Shown piece by piece: positions 38,831 through 48,300 of a stretch of DNA of 64,000 bases (position 1 is its first letter; each line of letters opens with the position of its first letter). Both the position numbers and the translations under genes were made by a program. The stretch is from assembly GCA_031382085.1 (NCBI GenBank), contig JANMYM010000028.1, positions 1-64,000 of the forward strand. The letters are read 5' to 3'. The stretch comes from UBA964 sp031382085. Lineage in GTDB: Bacteria > Pseudomonadota > Gammaproteobacteria > Steroidobacterales > Steroidobacteraceae. The notes beneath the pieces were generated by a model, which had not been told where the DNA came from, did no database searches, and saw only the letters and a program-made list of their open reading frames with translations.

Positions 38831-41236
38831 TCACCGGCCAGACTCCGCGCCCGGGCGCCGCCAGGGCCACTTCCAGGAGTCCTCACGCAGCGAGCTCCAC
38901 GTGGCCCGACGGCCCTCGAACACCGCGAGGCGTATCGCACCGTGATCCCTGGTCTGCCAGACGTGAGCGGCTGGCGGCGTCTTCAAACCATTGGCACGGC
39001 CTGCCGCGACGACCCACTGCGGCTGCAGCAAGCCCCACAGCGGATGATTGGGTCCCGCGCGCACGGCGCCACGGCGTAGCACGAGGACTTGTGTCGGCAC
39101 CAGATCGCGCGCGACCGACGCTCGCAATGCCTGCGTCAGCACGAGTTCATCGTCAGGGCGGGCAGTGTGCACGATCCACCAGCCCTGCCCCTCGACCAGC
39201 ACGTGCAGTACGCAGGACTCGCCCGCCGGACGCAACTCAAACCGCACCGTGTCCCACTGCCACTGCCGATGGCTGCACGGGGTAAACGCCAGCGGTCCCG
39301 CATGCCAGCCTGGCGGCGCGATCAATTCGCGCACCGGCATGGCTTTTGTTAGCTGCGCAATGCCCGCGCCTCGATCCGGGGTGGCGCGGCCGAGGACCAG
39401 CATGTCGACGGCGCGAACGCCCAGGGCGCGCAATGCCGGTACCAGTTTCTGTGTGGTGGCCGAACCTCGGCTGTGCCAGCTTTCACCGGTATCGACCACC
39501 ACCGCGTGCCCGCGGCTGCGTACTATGATGGCGAGTCCGTTGCCGGACTCCAATGCCAGCAGCTGCGCCACCGGGCGATCACGAGCCGCCTGTGCAGCAC
39601 CAGCGGCTGACCCTGCTGTGCACAGCGCCAGCGCCAGCGCTCTTGTTTGCCACGGCCACAGCGGCAGCAGGCAGCAAGCCAACAGCAGCAGGCCGAGGGC
39701 GGGCCAGCCCCCTTCTGGCAGATGCCACAGCGCCCAGGAACTTGCGGCCGCAGCATCCAGGCCGGTTGCTAACAATTCATGCGCAGCCGTGAAGATACCT
39801 AACGACCAGGAACCCGCGGCCGGCCAGGCCCAGAGCAGCAGGGAACCGCACAACGCCAGCGGCACCAGCAGGAAGGTGAACACCGGGATGGCCAGAAGAT
39901 TGACCCAAAGGCCTGCAATTGGCACCGAACCGAAAATCATCGCGGTAAGCGGCGCCAGCGCCCAGGTAACCGCCCACTGGCTGCGGACATAGTCGCCGAA
40001 CCACTGCAGCGGTCGGCGCATGGCACCTGATGCCGTCGGAAATTGCCACAGCAGCACAGCCATGGCGCTGAATGACAACCAAAAACCCGCTGACAATGGC
40101 GCAAACGGATCGACAATCAGGACGGCTAACAAGGCCAGTGCCAGGGTTTGCAGCGCGCCGACGTGGCGCGCGCCGCCGCGCGCCAGGCGCCAGACGCACA
40201 GCATCAGCAGCGTGCGCTGGGTGGGAACTGAAAATCCCGCGAACAGCGCATACCCATACGCACTGATCAGTGACACGGTCGCCGCAAAATGATCGCGCGC
40301 AATGCGACCACCACAACGCGCCAGTAGCTGCCAGCAGACTGCCGCCAGGAAATACAACATGGCAGCCAGTCCAGTGACATGCGACCCGGAGATCGCAATC
40401 AGGTGCGTCGTGCCGGTGGCATTGAACACCTGCCAGTCATTGGCACTGAAGCCGTCGGTAATTCCCGCCGCGAGCGCCAGGAACAAGGCATCGGCGTCGC
40501 GATCAGAACCCTCGGCCGACACCCATTGCGCAAGCCGCTGGCGCGCACCTGCCAGCCACGCGCCCTGCGCGCGGGCCAAGCGCTGATTGAGCGATGACGC
40601 GCGGACGGTGGCCAGCGCGGTGATGCCGGCGGCGTAATACATCCGTTCCATGTCCACCGTGCCCGGATTCAACTGTGCCCGCGGTTCGCGCAGCGACAGC
40701 ACCAGTTGCCAACGTTCGCCCGGCCACGGTGCTAACAAAATGGAGTCGCTGCCGCTGATGCGGACCCGGCGCACGGGTTCGTTCGGCCGCAGGGAATTCA
40801 GTACCCGCAGATCGGCATCCGCGTGCCACCCGGTACTGCTGCGGCTCACCAGGCCTGGAAATTGCACAGCGGCGAGCACCCGCTCGCCACGCCTGGCATC
40901 GTCCCAGTCGGTGGTCTGATGATTCTGCAGCGCGCCGCAGATCCACAGAGCCCCCAGGCCGACAGCGCTGCCGACTGGCGAGCGTCGCCACATACCGATC
41001 AGCACGCCCAGCAGCGCGCACGGCAGCAACATCAACACCGATGCGCCCGCGGCAACTGCCAGCACCACCGCCATGCCGCTCGCTGCGAAACCTGCGATCG
41101 ACAGCGGGGTCAGGAGCGATGTGGTCGCCCGGCCCAGAGAGAGCTGGCTTAAGGCGCCGGGCTCACCGACAATGACACCATCATGCTGAAACCCCTGATG
41201 CGGCGACTGGCGAGTCGCGTGCATGACATGCGTCAT
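38831..41236 (-). CDS. comEC: DNA internalization-related competence protein ComEC/Rec2
   Basis: Polytopic inner-membrane channel for single-stranded DNA during natural transformation. About 801 residues: an N-terminal soluble OB-like part, the Competence domain (TTHLIAISGSHVTGLAAMLY with the following hydrophobic helices, SVPTQRTLLMLCVWRLARGG) and a C-terminal metallo-beta-lactamase-like domain (HAVVVDTGESWHSRGSATTQ). The start is unresolved. The ATG codons at 41236/41224 overlap the divergent gene at 41183, while the next ATG, at 41074, would cut the first membrane helix. Its presence makes DNA uptake plausible in this organism. It precedes exbB by about 75 bp. Confidence 0.93.
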   Translation of the reverse strand: MTHVMHATRQSPHQGFQHDGVIVGEPGALSQLSLGRATTSLLTPLSIAGFAASGMAVVLAVAAGASVLMLLPCALLGVLIGMWRRSPVGSAVGLGALWICGALQNHQTTDWDDARRGERVLAAVQFPGLVSRSSTGWHADADLRVLNSLRPNEPVRRVRISGSDSILLAPWPGERWQLVLSLREPRAQLNPGTVDMERMYYAAGITALATVRASSLNQRLARAQGAWLAGARQRLAQWVSAEGSDRDADALFLALAAGITDGFSANDWQVFNATGTTHLIAISGSHVTGLAAMLYFLAAVCWQLLARCGGRIARDHFAATVSLISAYGYALFAGFSVPTQRTLLMLCVWRLARGGARHVGALQTLALALLAVLIVDPFAPLSAGFWLSFSAMAVLLWQFPTASGAMRRPLQWFGDYVRSQWAVTWALAPLTAMIFGSVPIAGLWVNLLAIPVFTFLLVPLALCGSLLLWAWPAAGSWSLGIFTAAHELLATGLDAAAASSWALWHLPEGGWPALGLLLLACCLLPLWPWQTRALALALCTAGSAAGAAQAARDRPVAQLLALESGNGLAIIVRSRGHAVVVDTGESWHSRGSATTQKLVPALRALGVRAVDMLVLGRATPDRGAGIAQLTKAMPVRELIAPPGWHAGPLAFTPCSHRQWQWDTVRFELRPAGESCVLHVLVEGQGWWIVHTARPDDELVLTQALRASVARDLVPTQVLVLRRGAVRAGPNHPLWGLLQPQWVVAAGRANGLKTPPAAHVWQTRDHGAIRLAVFEGRRATWSSLREDSWKWPWRRPGAESGR

Positions 41237-41725
41237 CGCTGGTACATCCGCCCGTTCGGGGACCGCTTGTTAGATCCGAAGCTCTGGTCGTTCCAGCGTC
41301 GCACGGTGGCGCGCGGCCTGGGCGCAGGCGCTGCGATCTGTTTCATACCGCTGCCTATCCACATTCCGGTGGCCATCGCCGTAGCGGTCATGTCGCGCAT
41401 CAATCTGCCGGCCACGATGCTCGCGATATTCGCCGTCAATCCCTTCACGCTGGTGCCGGTGTATTACCTCGCCTATCGCGTCGGCGCCTTCGCCACCGGT
41501 TTTACGCCCCATAAGTTTCGGTTCAATATGAGCTGGAACTGGCTGGAGCATGGTCTGGGTCCTATATGGAAGCCCTTCCTGGTCGGCTGCCTGATTTGCG
41601 CACTGATTGCAGGACTGACCACATGGCTTAGCGTTGAGGTGCTGTGGCGTTGGCGCGTGCAACAACAATATCGTGGCCGCGCCGCGGCACAGCTACTCAA
41701 ATCCGGCACGTCCGGCCAGAATTAG
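41183..41725 (+). CDS. DUF2062 membrane protein
   Basis: 180 residues. An N-terminal basic region with RPFGDRLLDPKLWSFQRRTV, the DUF2062 signature, is followed by membrane segments (ARGLGAGAAICFIPLPIHIP, LPATMLAIFAVNPFTLVPVY, PFLVGCLICALIAGLTTWLS). The function is unknown; members are inner-membrane proteins often near lpx and comEC genes. A possible -10 box GACAAT ends nine bases before the ATG. Its 5' end faces comEC and may overlap it. It converges with lolD. Confidence 0.88.
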   Translation: MLKPLMRRLASRVHDMRHRWYIRPFGDRLLDPKLWSFQRRTVARGLGAGAAICFIPLPIHIPVAIAVAVMSRINLPATMLAIFAVNPFTLVPVYYLAYRVGAFATGFTPHKFRFNMSWNWLEHGLGPIWKPFLVGCLICALIAGLTTWLSVEVLWRWRVQQQYRGRAAAQLLKSGTSGQN

Positions 41726-42408
41726 CCGATCAGGCGGCCACGCTCCAGGCGCAGTATCCGATCCATGCGCGCCGCGCGCGTCATATCATGGGTCACGACC
41801 ACCAGCGCCGTGCCGGCCTCGCGGTTCAGATCTAACAACAATTGAAACACGGCATCGGCATTGACGCCATCGAGATTGCCGGTCGGCTCATCCGCGAGTA
41901 CGATGCGCGGCCGCGTCACCAGCGCCCGCGCCACCGCGGCCCTTTGGCGCTCGCCGCCCGACAACTCTGACGGCCGGTGACCCAGCCGTTCCGCCAAGCC
42001 GACCTGCGAGAGCATCGCCGTGGCTGCGGCCTGCGCCTCGCCGGCCGGCGCGCGCCGCACCAGCAGTGGCATCGCGACATTTTCCAGCGCGGAAAACTCC
42101 GGCAGCAGGTGATGGAACTGATACACAAAGCCCAGTGCGCGATTGCGCAGCGCGCCGCGCTGCGATTCAGTCAGGGTCGCGACATCCTGGCCATCGATCA
42201 GCACCTGGCCGGCACTCGGCGTGTCCAGGCCGCCTAACAATTGCAGCAGCGTGGACTTGCCGGAACCGGATGCGCCGACCACCGCAACGCGCTCGCCCGC
42301 CATGATCTCAAGGTTGACATCCTGCAGCACGGTAAGCTCGCTGCTGCCCTGCCGGAAGCTGCGCCGCAGCGCCCGCGCCTCCAGTAAAGTCTCTATCGCC
42401 TCAGTCAT
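41722..42408 (-). CDS. lolD: Lipoprotein-releasing ABC transporter ATP-binding protein LolD
   Basis: ATPase of LolCDE, which extracts lipoproteins from the inner membrane. 228 residues. It has Walker A VVGASGSGKSTLLQLLGGLD, Q-loop GFVYQFHHLLPEFSALENVA, signature ELSGGERQRAAVARALVTRP and Walker B IVLADEPTGNLDG, with H-loop LVVVTHDMTRAARMDRI. FQFHHLL-type residues around the Q-loop are typical of LolD. It overlaps the end of lolE by eight bases. Confidence 0.97.
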   Translation of the reverse strand: MTEAIETLLEARALRRSFRQGSSELTVLQDVNLEIMAGERVAVVGASGSGKSTLLQLLGGLDTPSAGQVLIDGQDVATLTESQRGALRNRALGFVYQFHHLLPEFSALENVAMPLLVRRAPAGEAQAAATAMLSQVGLAERLGHRPSELSGGERQRAAVARALVTRPRIVLADEPTGNLDGVNADAVFQLLLDLNREAGTALVVVTHDMTRAARMDRILRLERGRLIG

Positions 42409-43675
42409 GCCGCAAAACCTCCGCCGGCACGGTGCGCGCCGCTTTCCAGGCCGGATACAACGTAGCGACCGTGCACAGTGCGAGTGCCGCGCCGCAGACC
42501 CTCGCTACGTCGGGCCACTGGACGTCCGCCGGCAGGTCGCTCATCAAATAGACCTGCGCATCCAGCAATGGCGCGCCGTTGAGGCGCCCGAGCCAGCGAA
42601 CGATGGTTTCGGTATTCCACGCACCAAGAATGCCTAACAACGCGCCACCTGCGATTCCGAAGCCACCGATCAGCGCGCCCGACATGACAAAGCTCAGCAG
42701 CACATTGCCGGGCCCGGCACCGAGTGTGCGCAGGATGGCGATGTCACCCTGCTTGTCGCGCACGATCATCACCAGGCTCGCGACCAGATTGAAGGCCGCG
42801 ACCGCCACGATCAGCAACAGGATGACGAACAGCATGGATTTTGTCAGCTGGATCGAGCGGAAAAAATTCGCATGACTTTGCGTCCAATCCGAGACGATCA
42901 GCGTGCCACCATCCCGATCGACCATGCGGCGCGCGAGCGTGCGGACCAATGCGGGGGCGCGCTCGGGATCATGCAGGCTGAGGCGGACCCCGGTTACAGC
43001 GTCGCCCATTTGAAAAAAAAGCGCCACGTCGTGCATCTCCGCCAGCGCCAGGCCGCGATCATATTCGAACATGCCGGACGCAAAAGTGCCCGCCACAACA
43101 AAGCGGCGCATGCGCGGCGCGAGACCGGCCGGCGTCGCGGTCGCCTGCGGCGCGATTGCAATCACGCTGTCCCCCGCCTTGACCGCCAACTCGCGGGCCA
43201 GCTGCGCGCCGAGGTAGAGCCGGTAGGCGCCGTTGGCGAGCGCTGCGCCAGCCGCGGAGCCGCTCTGCAGGCGCGGTGCGGCTAACAAACTGTCAGCGCC
43301 ACGGGCCAGCTCGTCCGCAACGCGAACGCCACGCAGGTTCAGAGCCAGAGTCCGGCCTCCGGCGCTCAGCATGGCCTGCTGCTCGACAAACGGCGCGGCC
43401 AACTGCACGTCCTTATCAGCCAGCGCCAGCGCCTGCAGCACTTGCCAGGTGCCGAGCAGCCGCTCCTCACCCCTCACCGTCGCATGCGCGGTAACAGCTA
43501 ACAGACGTTGCCGTAGCTCGCGCTCGAAACCATTGAGCACTGACAGGACGATGATCAACACCGCAACGCCGAGCACCAGCCCGACGATGGAAACCCCGGC
43601 CACGAACGACAAAAAGCCATGGCGGCGGGTGATGCCAAGATAGCGCAGCGCCAGCATCGATTCATAGCGGGCCAT
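42401..43675 (-). CDS. lolE: Lipoprotein-releasing system membrane subunit (LolC/E family), second copy
   Basis: 424 residues with the FtsX/MacB-like layout: one N-terminal membrane helix (FLSFVAGVSIVGLVLGVAVL), a large periplasmic domain and three C-terminal helices (SMLFVILLLIVAVAAFNLVA, LLSFVMSGALIGGFGIAGGA). The LolC/E signature VMIVRDKQGDIAILRTLGAG is clear. It shares an overlapping stop/start (TGATG) with the upstream paralogue. I call this one LolE from gene order only (C-E-D would differ from the E. coli C-D-E order); the two names could be swapped. Confidence 0.88.
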   Translation of the reverse strand: MARYESMLALRYLGITRRHGFLSFVAGVSIVGLVLGVAVLIIVLSVLNGFERELRQRLLAVTAHATVRGEERLLGTWQVLQALALADKDVQLAAPFVEQQAMLSAGGRTLALNLRGVRVADELARGADSLLAAPRLQSGSAAGAALANGAYRLYLGAQLARELAVKAGDSVIAIAPQATATPAGLAPRMRRFVVAGTFASGMFEYDRGLALAEMHDVALFFQMGDAVTGVRLSLHDPERAPALVRTLARRMVDRDGGTLIVSDWTQSHANFFRSIQLTKSMLFVILLLIVAVAAFNLVASLVMIVRDKQGDIAILRTLGAGPGNVLLSFVMSGALIGGFGIAGGALLGILGAWNTETIVRWLGRLNGAPLLDAQVYLMSDLPADVQWPDVARVCGAALALCTVATLYPAWKAARTVPAEVLRHD

Positions 43676-44928
43676 CAGAGCCGCTCGTAGCGCAATGCGT
43701 CAGCAGGCGCGACCCAGGCGGCGCGCCGCGAGGGCCACCAGGCCGCCAACAACGACAACACCAGAGCTAACAGCGCCACCAGTACGATCTGCGGTGGGCG
43801 TATTTCCGAAGGCAGCTGCGTAACGTAGTAGACGCTGGAATCCAGAAATTCAAAGTGGAACCAGCGCTCGAGATTGCCGGCGATCACCGCGACGTTGCCC
43901 GCGACCAGTACCCCGGTGAGCACGCCGAGCAGCACGCCGGCCCAGCCAATCACCAGTCCCTGGATCAGGAAAATCTTTTGCACCGTAGTCGCTGTGGCAC
44001 CCATGGTACGCAGTATCGCAATATCGGTGCGCTTGTCATTGACGACCATCACCAGCATCGACACCAGGTTGAACGCGGCGATCGCGACGATCAGCAGCAG
44101 GATCAATCCCATCATGGTCTTCTCGATGCGAATGGCGCGGAAATAATTCGCATGATCCTGGGTCCAGTCACGCAATTCGAACCCCGGAGGCACCAGCGCA
44201 CTCAGTGCGGCGGCACGCTGCGGTGCTTTCAGCACGTCGTCAAATCGCAACCGCAGACCGGCGCTGCGGGCATCGCCACCGCTCAGTGCGCGTGCGGCGT
44301 CGAGATTCGTGTAAGCAAACACGGCATCGCTTTCCTGGGCGCCGGCTTCAAAAAGTCCGACGACGTCGAATTGCCGCAAGCGCGGCGACGGGACGCCCGC
44401 CGCATCAACTGCGGGCACCAGAATCATGATCGAATCGCCCGGCCCTACGGCCAAGCGATCGGCCAGTAACACGCCCAGGACAATGTGATCGCCCTGGGCG
44501 AGATCCTGCAGCCGGCCAACGCGCAAAGCAGCGGACAGGTCCGAAACCGCAACTTCCTGAGCCGGGTCTATGCCCAGCAGCAGCAGTGGCTGCGACTCCG
44601 CGCCATTGACCGCGACCGCCTCGAGCTGCACAAAAGGTGCAACCGCGGCAACACCGGCTTGCTTGCGAAATGTCGCGGCGATCGATGCAAGACCCCCGAC
44701 ATCGGCGCCGGCTGACAGGGGTTGCAGCCGCGCGTGCGCACTCAAGGCGACCAGCCGGTCACGGATATCATTTTCAAAGCCGTTCATGACCGACAGTACG
44801 ACGATCAGCGCCGCGACCCCGGATCCGACACCGATCGCTGCAATCCAGGTCAGGAAAGACACAAAGAATTTCTGCGCGCGGGAGCGCACATAACGCAGCC
44901 CGACATACAGCGACAGAGGTTGAAACAT
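43675..44928 (-). CDS. lolC: Lipoprotein-releasing system membrane subunit (LolC/E family), first copy
   Basis: 417 residues with the same architecture as its neighbour: SLYVGLRYVRSRAQKFFVSF at the N-terminus, a periplasmic domain of about 210 residues that would contact LolA, and a C-terminal three-helix bundle with MLVMVVNDKRTDIAILRTMG. First gene of the lolC-lolE-lolD set. A -10-like box TACAAT lies seven bases before the ATG and no ribosome site is visible. LolA is encoded at 1.4 kb. Confidence 0.9.
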   Translation of the reverse strand: MFQPLSLYVGLRYVRSRAQKFFVSFLTWIAAIGVGSGVAALIVVLSVMNGFENDIRDRLVALSAHARLQPLSAGADVGGLASIAATFRKQAGVAAVAPFVQLEAVAVNGAESQPLLLLGIDPAQEVAVSDLSAALRVGRLQDLAQGDHIVLGVLLADRLAVGPGDSIMILVPAVDAAGVPSPRLRQFDVVGLFEAGAQESDAVFAYTNLDAARALSGGDARSAGLRLRFDDVLKAPQRAAALSALVPPGFELRDWTQDHANYFRAIRIEKTMMGLILLLIVAIAAFNLVSMLVMVVNDKRTDIAILRTMGATATTVQKIFLIQGLVIGWAGVLLGVLTGVLVAGNVAVIAGNLERWFHFEFLDSSVYYVTQLPSEIRPPQIVLVALLALVLSLLAAWWPSRRAAWVAPADALRYERL

Positions 44929-44935
44929 CCGGCGA

Positions 44936-44941
44936 ATTGTA
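44936..44941 (-). promoter_or_regulatory. -10 box seven bases before the lolC ATG
   Basis: TACAAT on the minus strand, one mismatch from the TATAAT consensus. No convincing -35 box is seen at 16-18 bp. Just upstream, the ten-base sequence GGGGTTAACA occurs twice (44946-44955 and 44989-44998), which could be a regulator site. Confidence 0.4.
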
Positions 44942-45031
44942 CTCTGGGGTTAACAATAGCGACCCGCCGCACGTTTTCCCGCCCAATCGGGGTTAACATG
45001 GCCACTCGCGCTTGAGATCAAGGCAAGACCT

Positions 45032-45316
45032 ATGAAAGCATTGCAAATCGCGTTGCTGTCGGTTGCATTGGCTGCCACCGCGATGTCGGCCAGAGCCGAA
45101 TTAGTCGCATTCGACGGCAAGCCGATAGTACGTTCCGACAGCCAACCCAAACCCAGCCCCGGCATGACCATGCAGGCCGTTGAGGCCCAATTCGGCGCAC
45201 CGGCCCAGAAGCGCAGTACGGTCGGCAAACCGCCCATTACGCGCTGGGATTACGCGGGATTTTCCGTGTATTTCGAATTTGACCGGGTGGTCCACGCGGT
45301 CAGCACCGGCGCCTGA
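45032..45316 (+). CDS. Small periplasmic protein, possibly BamE/SmpA-like
   Basis: 94 residues with a signal peptide (LQIALLSVALAATAMSARA). The mature part has PSPGMTMQAVEAQFGAPAQK, then GKPPITRWDYAGFSVYFEFD. The 'GMT...V...FG.P' helix followed by beta strands is reminiscent of SmpA/BamE folds, but there is no lipobox, so it is soluble in the periplasm. The function is unknown. It is divergent from lolC and 51 bp upstream of mfd. Confidence 0.7.
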   Translation: MKALQIALLSVALAATAMSARAELVAFDGKPIVRSDSQPKPSPGMTMQAVEAQFGAPAQKRSTVGKPPITRWDYAGFSVYFEFDRVVHAVSTGA

Positions 45317-45328
45317 TTAATTTCGCGC

Positions 45329-45356
45329 TTGCCAGCGGCTACCAAGTAACTATGCT
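45329..45356 (+). promoter_or_regulatory. mfd promoter
   Basis: -35 TTGCCA (45329-45334), 16-bp spacer, -10 TATGCT (45351-45356). The mfd ATG follows 11 bases after the -10 box, so the leader would be about five bases. Confidence 0.5.
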
Positions 45357-45357
45357 G

Positions 45358-45376
45358 CGGCGCCTTCATGGCGCCG
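45358..45376 (+). promoter_or_regulatory. Hairpin with the mfd start codon at the loop
   Basis: CGGCGCC - TTCAT - GGCGCCG, a perfect 7-bp inverted repeat. The ATG (45368-45370) spans the loop and the first stem base, the same arrangement as at 24619-24641. Confidence 0.5.
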
Positions 45377-48300
45377 TTATTCCAACTTCCCGCACCGCGC
45401 ATCGGCGCTGACCCCGTCCGCTGGTGTCAGCTCGCCGGCAGCATCAGTTCACTTGCGATCGCCGATGCCGCACGCGCCGACACGCGCCCCTGGCTGCTGA
45501 TTGAAAACGGCGCGCAGGCGCTGGAACAGCGTCAGGCCGAGCTGCGTTTCTACGGCGGGCCCAAGCTGCCGCTGTGGCTGCTGCCCGACTGGGAAATGCT
45601 GCCCTACGACTGCTTCGCGCCGCACCCCGACCTGATCTCGGAGCGGCTGCGGACGCTGGCAGCGCTACCGCATCTGACGCGCGGCATCGTGCTTGTTAGC
45701 ATCGACACCCTGCCGATGCGCCTGCCGCCGCGGCAGTACATCGAAAGTCGCAGTTTCCAGCTGCGCCCGGGGCAGCAGCTGGCGCTGGAACCGTTCCGCC
45801 AGCGACTGGTCGCCTCGGGCTATGTCGCGGTCGGCCAGGTGACCCTGCCCGGGGAATTTGCGATCCGCGGTTCACTGCTGGATCTCTTTCCGATGGGCGG
45901 CGAAACACCGCTGCGCATCGACCTGCTGGATGACGAAATCGATTCAATCCGCCGCTTCGACCCGCAGTCGCAGCGCTCGCTCGATGCCCTGAAGCAATTT
46001 GAGGTTCTTCCCGGACGCGAACTGCCACTGGATCCCGACAGCGTGCGCGGATTTCGCAAACGCTTCCGCGCGCGTTTCGAGGGCGACCCGACCCGCACGG
46101 CGATTTATCGCGGCGTGAGCGAGGGACTGGCACCGCCCGGGATCGAATATTACCTGCCGTTGTTTTTCGACCGCTGTGCGACGCTCGCCGACTATCTGCC
46201 CGCCGATCCGGTGCTGGTCATGGATTGCGGCTGGGAAGGCGCCCTTGAACAGAGTTTCGGGCAAATCGTCAGCCGCTACGAAGATCGACGCCACGACATC
46301 GAGCGGCCGCTGCTGGCGCCGGCGGAAATCGCGGTACCGCCGGCGGATATGGGCGCGATCTTCGCGCGCACCGCGCGGCTCGAACTGGATACATTCAAAA
46401 TCGAGCACGAAGTCCCGGGCGTTAGCCAGAACCTGCCGTCACGCGCGCCGCCGGAGCTGCGGCTGGATGCGCGCGCCGCGCAGCCACTGGCGCCCTTGAC
46501 GGGCTGGCTCAGTGAACAGTCGGGTCGCGTCCTGTTAGCAGTCGATTCCGCCGGCCGGCGCGAAGTGCTGAGCGAGATGCTGCGTCCGCACGGACTACGC
46601 GCCGTCGCCGTGGACAGCTGGCAGGAGTTTCTTGCCAGCGACGCTCAGCTCGCGATGATCCAGGCGCCGGAACTGCGGCCGGTGGCCTGTGCCGATCCTG
46701 CATTCACCATCCTCACGGAAAACCAGCTGTTTGGATCGCGTGCGCGTCAGGAACGGCGCCGGCGGCGCAGTCAGATCGACCCGGCCGCAATTCTGCGCGA
46801 CCTGCAAACCCTGACCGCCGGCGCTCCGGTGGTGCATGAGCAGTACGGTGTTGGCCGGTATCTGGGCCTGCAGAGCATGGAAATCGGCGGACAGCCGGGG
46901 GAATTTCTGGCGCTCGAATACCGCGATGGCGATCGCATCTATGTGCCAGTGCACGCGTTGCATCTTGTTAGCCGCTACGGCGGCGCAGACCCCGAGGGCG
47001 CACCCTGGCACAAACTTGGCACCGACCAATGGGCCCGGGCCCGGCGTCGCGCAGCCGAGCAGGTGCGGGACGTCGCTGCTGAGCTGCTGGACCTGTATGC
47101 GCGCCGTAAAGCGCAGCCTGGCCTCGCCATGCCGCTGCGCGAACTGGAATACCAGAGTTTTGCCAACGCATTTCCGTTTGAGGAAACCGCCGACCAGGGC
47201 GATGCCATTCGCAAGGTGCTGGCGGATCTTGGCAAGGACCAGCCCATGGACCGCATCGTCTGTGGCGATGTCGGCTTCGGCAAGACCGAGGTTGCCATGC
47301 GCGCCGCTTTTGTCGCGGCCCAGGCCGGCAAACAGGTCGCGGTGCTGGTGCCGACGACCTTGTTAGCATCGCAGCACTTTCTGAATTTCCGTGACCGCTT
47401 TGCGGACTGGCCACTGCGCATCGAAATGCTGTCACGATTTCGCACCGACGCGGAAGCGAATCAGGTAGTCGCCGGCATCGAAAGCGGCCAGGTCGACATC
47501 GTCATCGCCACGCACCGCTTGCTGCATGCGCAGCTGCGCTTCAAGGATCTCGGGCTGATCATCATCGACGAAGAGCATCGTTTCGGCGTGCGCGACAAGG
47601 AAAAGCTCCGCGCGCTGCGTGCCGAGGTGCATATCCTGACGCTCACCGCCACGCCGATCCCGCGCACGCTCAACATGGCGCTCGGTGGGCTGCGTGAACT
47701 GTCCATCATTGCGACGCCTCCGGCCGAGCGCCTGGCGGTAAAGACCTTTGTCGGGGAGTGGGATCCCGCCGGCATACGCGAAGCGGTGATGCGCGAGCTG
47801 CGCCGCGGCGGCCAGGTGTATGTCGTGCATAACGAAGTCAGGGACATCGAGAAATTCACCGCGGATCTCGCGCAGCTGCTGCCGGAAGCGCAGATCCGAT
47901 TCGGTCACGGCCAGATGCGCGAGCGCGAACTGGAACAGCTGATGGTCGATTTTTATCATCGGCGTTTCAATGTGCTGGTTTGCACGACGATCATCGAAAG
48001 CGGCATCGATGTGCCCACCGCGAACACGATCCTGATCGATCGCGCCGATCGTTTCGGACTCGCGCAATTGCACCAGCTGCGCGGCCGGGTCGGCCGCTCG
48101 CACCACCGGGCCTATGCCTACCTGTTGATTCCGCCGCGCAAGAGCCTCAAGCAGGACGCGCTGCAGCGGCTGGAAGCGATTGAATCGCTGGAGGATCTCG
48201 GCGCCGGCTTCGTGTTAGCCACGCATGATCTCGAGATTCGCGGCGCTGGCGAGCTGCTCGGCGAGCGGCAGAGCGGCGAACTCGCCGAAATTGGCGTCAA

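Noticed and set aside
38453..39992. Plus-strand open frames of 200-310 residues opposite comEC and exbB
   Set aside because: They are antisense shadows in GC-rich DNA, full of Arg, Ser and Pro, without domains or ribosome sites.
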